DNA of 64,000 nt from Gossypium raimondii (lineage: Eukaryota; Streptophyta; Magnoliopsida; Malvales; Malvaceae). Both the position numbers and the translations under genes were made by a program. Position 1 is the first letter of the stretch. Each line of letters starts with the position of its first letter. This document shows, piece by piece, positions 56,937 to 64,000 of this stretch. The DNA is taken from the NCBI RefSeq assembly GCF_025698545.1, contig NC_068571.1:39341733-39405732 (forward strand), written 5' to 3'. The notes beneath the pieces were generated by a model. It ran no database searches. It was given only the letters and a program-made list of their open reading frames with translations, and was not told the DNA's origin.

Positions 56937-57036
56937 ATCAGTTGGTCCAATCTAATTTCAACAATATTATTTTAAGGAGCTTTTTTCTCTTTATGTTTTA
57001 TATGAAGTCTATGAAAATAAATTTAAATTAACATAT

Positions 57037-57645
57037 TAGGGGTGAGGGTTCGATTGAATCGAGTCAAATCGAGTGAAAATATATTGAGTTGATGAGTCAT
57101 ATTTTATCATCCTAGCTCAATTTTAAATTTTTTCGAATTGAGTCAAGTAAAATAAAATTCGAGTCGAATCGAATCAAGTGAAATTATTCGAGTTAAATTA
57201 AAATCTTGTTACAAGATAACTAATTCCATGTTAGAGCACATAAATTTGAAACCATATATATTCGAAAATTTGTTCAAAGAAAATAATAAAAAATAAGATT
57301 TAGTACGATGAACTTGAATCATTAATTAACTTATTTAGGTCTCAAAATTATTATTTTAGAAAATTTTAAAATTTAACTTTCTTTATATATTTTTAGAATT
57401 AAAAAAATTAGAATTTTTTATAAATATTTTGAATTTTAAAAATTATTTTAATTTTTTTAAATTTTGGTTGAGACACCAATTTGTTTATTTTCAAAATTGA
57501 CAGAAACAAAGCAGGTATTTACGCTAATTTATTATTCGAATTGTAAAATTCAACTCCACTCGAATTCAAAACTTGATTGACTGGAATAACACAATTCGAT
57601 TAACTCGAAATTCAAAATTTTCTTCAAATAAAATTGCTCACCCGT
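57037..57645. mobile_element. hAT-like non-autonomous element, second TCGA-rich copy
   Basis: It starts TAGGGGTGAGGGTTCG and ends AATTGCTCACCCGT, with TAACATAT (57029-57036) and TAACATAA (57646-57653) as an 8-bp duplication with one mismatch. Subterminal ATTCGAGT/ACTCGAAT repeats and the block TTTTATCATCCTAGCTCAAT match the 1228-bp element at 2679-3906; this copy is half as long. Confidence 0.82.
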
Positions 57646-57653
57646 TAACATAA

Positions 57654-58016
57654 GCTTCAACTTTTCTAGTTGCCCATATATTTTTATAAATATATTATTT
57701 AATAAAAATTTTCACAGTGTCATAATTTAGTATATATAGAATGGAAGCAGTTTTATAATTTGTTTTTCAAATCTGTCAGGAAATTTTTCTTATATGTCCT
57801 AATGCGAAACTTGCACATATTAACTACAAATTACGATAGATTAAGATGAAAATATCTTTTTTAAATAAAAAAGGTCTTGCCCTCGTTTTCTCTCTTCCTT
57901 TGCTACAAGTTAGTCCTGCGTTTGTGCATGGTTTTTCTGCCGATTGTGCAAATACTTTCATGCCTGTCCATTTATTTTGTTTAGTGATTTTGATTTGCTG
58001 TGTGGTGCGAGTGAAT
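57654..58016. other. Intergenic DNA or 5' end of a LINE
   Basis: No gene was recognised. The last 150 bp, with CCTTTGCTACAAG and GTGCGAGTGAAT before the ORF1 start, may be the LINE 5' UTR. Confidence 0.35.
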
Positions 58017-58640
58017 ATGGATCCTGCATTTAAACGTTTATCCATACAAGAGAAGGTGGATGCGGAGTTGGAAATAGGGGCGGATGAGTTTCAAGTGGAT
58101 GATATTGATTATGATTTGGGTCTTGTGGGGAGCGAGGTATCCACTTCGTGGCTATGGAGTGAACACTGTTGTCGATTTGGAGACCCATTCAAGGAGCCGG
58201 CATAAAATAGATCAATGATAAAATGATATCTGGAGGTCCCTGGTCGTTTAACAACTGTATTTTGTTCATTCATAAGCTTGAAAAAGGGGAAGATCCAGAG
58301 AAAGTTAAGTTTTTCAGTGTTGATTTTTTGGGTCCAGGTTCACAACCTGCCCACGGGTCTTGCTTCAGAGAGTTTGGCGAAAAGTTTGGGAAATGTTATG
58401 GCTGAATTCCTCGAATATGATGCTAATGGTCATCGTAATTTTATGCGAATTTGGGTTCGCCTTGATATTCAAGAACCGTTGATGAGGAAAAATAAAATCA
58501 GGAAGCAAGGTGATGAATTTTTTGAGGTTGCGTTTATTTATGAAAGAATCCCTGTGGCTTGTTATTTGTGTGGTCGCGTTGGGCATAGTGAAACAAGTTG
58601 TCATCGTCTTTTGGACTATCTGAAGGGGCAAGCGGTGTGA
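58017..58640 (+). pseudogene. LINE ORF1, DUF4283-like with CCHC knuckle
   Basis: Starts MDPAFKRLSIQEKVDAELEI. After frame changes it continues with MISGGPWSFNNCILFIHKLE, then VQVHNLPTGLASESLAKSLG and FLEYDANGHRNFMRIWVRLD, the DUF4283-like block of plant LINE ORF1. The knuckle is CYLCGRVGHSETSC (58561-58602), C-x2-C-x4-H-x4-C. The frame shifts make it dead. Confidence 0.82.
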
Positions 58641-59094
58641 GAGTGGCCGGAGGAAATAAGAGCAGAGGTCCGCCAGCAAAACAGGAATTCTTCAGCTCAA
58701 TGGCGACGGGACAATTGGTCAAATTCTTTCCATAATTTTGGACCGAATTTCACGTATGGAAGCTGGAATTTTGGGGAAATTGTAAAATAGGTGCATTTCT
58801 TTCCCAAAAAATCCGACTATTGATCCCTCTATTAATGGTGCAAAATCTGCTGCTTTTACTGCAAGGAGTGCTTCTGACTTGGTCAATGATGGGCTGGCTG
58901 CTGCTCATTTTGGTGGTGATGAAAAGGGCCTTAAAGAATCTGCTGTTTAGACATTGAAGAAACGAAAAAACAGTTGCTGGGGCTGGTCAGAGTATTCGAA
59001 TGGATGGGTCGGGTGTTTCTGATATTCAGTCAAGTGTCTCTCCCTCTACCAATGTATCATTGACTGGTCTCAATAATAAGGCCCGTTGGCAACC

Positions 59095-61640
59095 ATGAAT
59101 TGTATTGCTTGGAATTGTCAGGGTTTAGGCAACCCGAGAGCAGTTTTGTCTTTAAAAGAGATTGTCTTTTCTAATAAGCCCGATTTCAATTTTCTTGTCT
59201 CAAATGCTAGTGCATTCTAATAAAATTGAAGAGCTTCGTGTGGCTTTGTAGTATGATCATTATTTTAATGTTGATAGAATTGGACATAGCGATTGTCTTG
59301 CTTTTTTATGGAATTCTGTTGATAATGTTTCAGCTATTGGTTATTCTTCAAATCACATCGATTTAATTACTGAGAATTCTGACCATATTCATTGGTATCT
59401 TACTGGTTTTTATGGTTTTCCTGAAGCATCTAGAGAGCGTGATAGTAGGCAGTTGCTGCGATCTTTGGCTAGTCATCAATATTTTCCTTGGGTCTTCTTG
59501 GGAGATTTTAATAATTTTTAGTCTCCTGATGATAAGTATGTCGGTGGGGATTATCCGACGAATTGGTTTGATGGTTTTTGGGAACGCCTTACCGATTGTT
59601 AACTGACTGAAATTGCTTTGTCGAGTTTTGGCTTCACTTAGGAACGAGGGCACGGGACGGATGCTTTGGTCATGGAGTGTTTGCTAATGTTGATTAGTTC
59701 CTCTATGTTGTTGCGTTGTCCTCGTCATTTTCGCTTCGAAGATTCTTGAATTTCTAAAGATGGTTTTATGGATGTGGTGACTGTAAGTTGGGTAGATCAT
59801 TTGGCTTTGGACATTGCATCAAAAATAAAATCTTATGGTCTGAATTTAATGGATTGGAGGCGACAAGCCGGTACTAATTTTACTTCGCGCATAAAGTTGG
59901 AGGATTGTATTGATCGTCGGCGTGTTAGGTGCCCTCACGCGACAGAGATTGTTCAATGGAGATCAAATTCAATTTCTTTATTGGCACAGAAAGCTGTTTA
60001 TTGGCGGCAATGTTCTAAGAATTTTTTGTATAAATATGGTGAAGCTAATTCTAGATTCTTTCATGCTCATGCTTCTAAGAGGCGAAGGGCAAATTATATT
60101 CATGGGCTTTGAGATGAAAGTGGTCAATTGTCTTTTGATGCTAATGGTATGTCTGGTATTGTTTTAAGGTATTTCCAAGAGCTTTTTTTCTTTTCAAATT
60201 CTACTGCTTCTACTTATGATGCTTTTTTCGCTTTTTAGGCTACTATTTTTTATAGTTATAATACTACTCTTACCGCTCTGTTTTGTATAGATGAATTTTG
60301 GGATGCGATTATGAGCATGCATCCCGATAAATCCTCAGGTCTAGATGGTATGAACCCAACTTTCTTTAAGAAGTGTTGGGCAATTGTTGCCAGGATGTTT
60401 TTAAGCAATGTCGTCATTGGTTAGATTCTTGTACGTTTCTTGCTTCTTTGAATGATACTACTATTGTTATGATTCCTAAGAAGGATCAACCTGATAGCAT
60501 AAAAGATTTGAGGCCTATTGCGTTATGCAACGTTCTTTGTAAGGTTGTTGCCAAGGTCCTTATGAACCGGTTGAAGCGGATTTTTCCAATTATTATTTTT
60601 CCATCGCAATTTGGGTTTGTTCCTGGTAGACTTATAATATTCTTGTTGCTTTTGAGTTAATTCATCATATGGAAATTAAGAGGCATGGACAAGTGGGTGA
60701 AATAGCTCTTTAAGATTGACATTCGTAAAGCTTATGACTGAGTTGATTGGAGCTTTCTTAAATTTGTAATGCTTAAAATGGTTTTTCTAGTCAATGGGTT
60801 GATTGGGTTACGTTGTGCATTACTTTGGTTAATTGTCCTGTCATGTTTAATGGGACAGAGGTTGGCCCGATATTTCCTGGTAGGGTCTTCTTCAGTGTGA
60901 CCTGTTGTCTCCTTATTTATTTATTTTATGCACTGAAGGGTAGAGTTTTTTATTTTGTGAAGTTAAGCTGAGAGGAGACTTGCATGGTATTTCGGCTTGT
61001 CGTGGGAGTCCTACAGTGTCGCATCTGTTTGCTGAAAACAATTTTCTATTTTTTCGGGCCACTAATTTTGAATGTATAACCGTGATGCATATTTTTGATG
61101 TTTATAGGCAAGCTTCAAGGCAAGGTATCAATTTCCAAAAATCTGAAATTATGTTTTGTGTTAATACGAAGCTTTAGGAAGATTATTGGTGCAAAAGTTG
61201 TTGGGTGTTTTTACCCCTCTAAATCATGGGTGTTACATGGGCCTTCCTCCTATTATTTATCAAGAAAATGGTGTTTTCATTTTTGAGGGATAGGCTTAGT
61301 AAGCGTGCTCATAGCTGGATGAATCGTTTGTTGTCAAAATCGGGAAAAGAAGTTATTATCAAGATAGTTGCCCAATATTTACCTACCTTTTGCTTGAGTG
61401 CTTTTCTATTTCTTATTAGCACTTGTTATGCTCTGCAAAAGATGATGAATTCTTATTGGTGGGGCTCGAATGGTAATGCTGATAGCAGAATTCATTGGGT
61501 CTCTTAGGATAAGCTTTATGTTTTAAAAATTTTTGGAGGTTTCGAATTTTATGACCATTATTTTAATATTGCTATGCTTGGTAAGCAGGTTGCGAGGTTC
61601 ATTTTTTAGCTAGAATCCCTTCCAAGTCGTATCTTCAAAG
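59095..61640 (+). pseudogene. LINE ORF2: endonuclease and reverse transcriptase, broken
   Basis: Opens with MNCIAWNCQGLGNPRAV at 59095, the AP-endonuclease start. The RT is seen as TTIVMIPKKDQPDSIKDLRP (60460-60510), FPSQFGFVPGRLI and, after frame changes, KIDIRKAYD-like text near 60715. At about 61017 the catalytic block reads VSHLFAENNFLFF where FADD would be expected, so both aspartates are altered. The frame then continues (RLSKRAHSWMNRLLSKSGKE) until about 61620. Stops occur throughout. Confidence 0.8.
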
Positions 61641-61644
61641 CCAA

Positions 61645-64000
61645 AGATGTAAAAGTTGTCCACCGTAAATTCTGGGCTATGAATTTCCTACTAATCTAAT
61701 GTTATTGTCGTTTGATGAGTTTGACATTATTCTCGACATGGATTGGTAAGCGCTGCACGATGATGTTGTCAACTGTAGATAGAAACGAATTGGAGTGAGA
61801 TGTCAGGATGGTGAATAGATAAATGTTGAGGTTGACAGATTCAATTATTCTACCAATATCATATCAGTGATATCTGCTAGAAAACTGATCAAAAAGGGTT
61901 GTGAAACGTATCTAACTTACATTTTAGATACCAGAGTACCAGGATCAAAGATAGAACAAGTTCCAACAGTTAACGAATTCACTAATGTGTTTCCTGAAGA
62001 ATTTTAGGGTTTACCACCTGAGAGAAGTTGAATTTGTTATTGGAGTGGCTCCAAGGACTGCTCTGATCTCTATTGCACCGTATAAGGTGGCACCAATGAA
62101 ATTGAAATAATTGAAGGCACATTTGCAAGAATTGTTAGACTAGAGATTTATTCGACTGAATGTGTCACCTTGGGGTGCTCCAGTTTTGTTTGTGAAAAAG
62201 AAAGATGGAACTATGAGACTATGAATTGATTATCGACAACTAAACGAAGTGACCATAAAGAACAAGTATATGTTGCCCCGTATTAACGACTTGTTTGCTC
62301 AGTTGAAAGGAGCTATTGTGTTTTCAAAGATTAATATTAGATTAGGTTACTATTATCTCAGAGTCAAAGAGCCAAATGTACCGAATACTGTTTTCCGGAC
62401 TCCATATGGATATTATGAATTTCTAGTGATGTCATTTGGACTAACTAACGTCCAAACACTTTTATAGACCTGGTGAATTGAATATTTCAACTATATCTGG
62501 AAATTTTTTTTTGTTGTGTTTCTTGACGACATTCTAATTTACTCGAGAAATGAAACTGAACATGTTCAGCTTTTGAGAACTGTGTTGTAGACATTGCGAG
62601 AGAAATAGTTGGACGCGAAGTTCAGTAAATGTGAATTCTGGCTTCGAGAAGTGTGATTCTTAGGTCAAATGATATTGGTTGATGGTATCCATATTGACCC
62701 GAACAAAATCTCAGCGGTTGTAAACTAAAAAACCTCCAAAAAAATGTCGAAGAGGTGCGTAGTTTTCTGGGGTTGCTTGGGTATTATAGACGGTTCATTA
62801 AAATTTTTTAGGTGATAGCTTTACCACTAACGAAATTGTTACAGAAAAATGTTAGTTTTGTTTGGTCAGTTAAATGCCAATAGAGTTTCGAACAGTTGAA
62901 AGCTATGTTGACGAAAGCTTTGGTATTGATTCAGCTCGAATTGGGGAAAAAATTTGGTGTATTCAACAATGCTTCACTTAATGGTTTGGGTTGCGCGGTG
63001 ATGCAAGAGGGAAATGTAATTGCTTATGTTTCTCGGCAACTTAAGTCATACGAGAAGAATTACCTTATGCACAATTTGCAGTTAGCTGCAGTGGTTTTTT
63101 TCCTTGAAGATTTGGCGACATTATTTATACGGGGAGAAATGATATATTTTTGCAGATCACAAAAACTTGAATTATTTGTTAACCTAGAAAGAGTTAGATA
63201 TAAGACATCAAAGATGACTCGAGTTGTTGAAAGATTACGAGTTGATTATCGACTATCACCCGGGTAAAACTAACGTTGAAGCTAATTCTTTGAGTACAAA
63301 GTCTTTATTTGCTGTAAAGGCAATGAATCCACATTTAATTCTAGAACATGACAATTCTATTTTAGCTGAATTAAGAGCTAAACAGGTATTCTTTTAGGGA
63401 ATTCAAGAATTATAAAAAGATGATTCAGAGTTGCAAGCAAAACGGAAGCTTGTTGAAAGCAATCAAACTTTTGAGTTTAGTATTGATGATAACGAGAATC
63501 TATAGTTTTGAAATCAGTTATGTGCCGAAAGATTTAGATCTGAAATGAGACATTTTATGCGAAGCTTACATTAATGCCTATTTGATACATTTGAGCAGTA
63601 ACAAGATGTGTAACAATTTGAAATAGTTATATTGGTGGTTGAGAATGAAAAGAGAAATTTTCGAATATGTGGTAAAGTGTCTGGTATGCCAGCATGTCAA
63701 ACCCAAATATCAAGTTCCGTCAGATTTGTTATCGCCTGTGATAATTTCAGAATGAAAATAGGAACGAGTTACAATGGGTTTTGTATCAAGATTACATTGA
63801 ACTCCGAATATGAAAGATGCAGTCTAGGTAATAGTAGACATATTGATTAAGTCAACACATTTTATTCTTGTCAGGACATATTACTTACTCGAGAAGTTAG
63901 CTAAACTATACAACTCTAAGATTGTCAGATTACATGTTGTGCCATTGTCTATTATTTTTGACCAAGACCCAAGATTTACCTAAAAATTTTGGGGTAAATT
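61645..64000 (+). pseudogene. Gypsy pol fragment (protease end, RT, RNase H, integrase start)
   Basis: The segment begins within protease (GYEFPTNLMLLSFDEFDIIL near 61680-61735), continues with the RT (VLFVKKKDGTM near 62190, [15 protein letters not shown] and FLDDILIYSRN at about 62520), RNase H (GVFNNASLNGLGCAVMQEGN near 62960, where the first Asp is Asn, and YHPGKTNVEANSLS) and the integrase finger and core start (KVSGMPACQTQ near 63690). It is cut by the right edge. The style is that of Tekay/Del-type chromoviruses. Numerous stops and frame changes mark an old copy. No LTR is seen in the window. Confidence 0.85.

Larger units (their letters stand above)
58017..61640 (+). mobile_element. 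Second decayed LINE, 3' part missing
   Basis: ORF1 starts at 58017 and ORF2 at 59095. The copy stops within the region after reverse transcriptase, near 61640, where gypsy sequence begins. Zinc-finger and RNase H regions like those of the first LINE are absent. Frames are broken by many stops. The two LINEs differ in sequence and are separate lineages. Confidence 0.85.

Overview
This window is plant nuclear DNA. It is AT-rich, it holds two multi-exon genes with GT-AG introns (a CKS1 cell-cycle protein and a chloroplast-targeted Rieske oxygenase), an intronless GeBP/DUF573 gene and one tRNA gene, and most of the rest is retrotransposon. The transposon families look like those of cotton (Gossypium); that is a judgement from memory and no search was run. 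No CRISPR, operon or bacterial feature is present.

Layout. 1-1576: 5' part of a decayed Ty1/copia element on the minus strand, running off the left edge. 2679-3906: non-autonomous hAT-like element with an 8-bp target duplication. 4005-6556: solo LTR of a Tat/Ogre-like element. 7.3-10.2 kb: a genic island with CKS1 (+) and a GeBP-like gene (-) arranged tail to tail. 11720-12938: another solo LTR. 13564-16618: seven-exon PTC52-like gene. 17.3-23.4 kb: decayed LINE split by a MITE-like insertion. 25566-26808: element with long inverted repeats carrying outward-facing snRNA-type promoter motifs. 28235-36736: complete CRM-like gypsy element, sitting in what looks like an older LTR. 38409-38481: tRNA-Val(UAC). 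38786-55740: complete 17-kb Ogre-like gypsy element on the minus strand. 56145-57645: two more hAT-like elements. 58.0-61.6 kb: second decayed LINE, joined to a decayed gypsy pol fragment that runs off the right edge.

The two complete LTR elements are the richest part. The CRM-like one has one uninterrupted gag-pol frame broken only by five nonsense codons; the end of that frame lies inside the 3' LTR and the polypurine tract lies inside the coding sequence. The Ogre-like one has an extra ORF1 upstream of gag, two RNase H domains, a putative 214-nt intron between protease and reverse transcriptase whose removal joins the two reading frames, and a 45-bp minisatellite between integrase and the 3' LTR. 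By eye its LTRs differ more (about 4-5% in the part compared) than those of the CRM-like element (about 2%), so it is probably the older insertion.

The host genes act separately. CKS1 is a cyclin-dependent-kinase subunit, the GeBP-like protein is a probable transcription factor, and PTC52 is a chloroplast envelope oxygenase. Nothing in the sequence ties them into one pathway. All mobile-element reading frames seen here are interrupted, so none of these copies looks able to move by itself.
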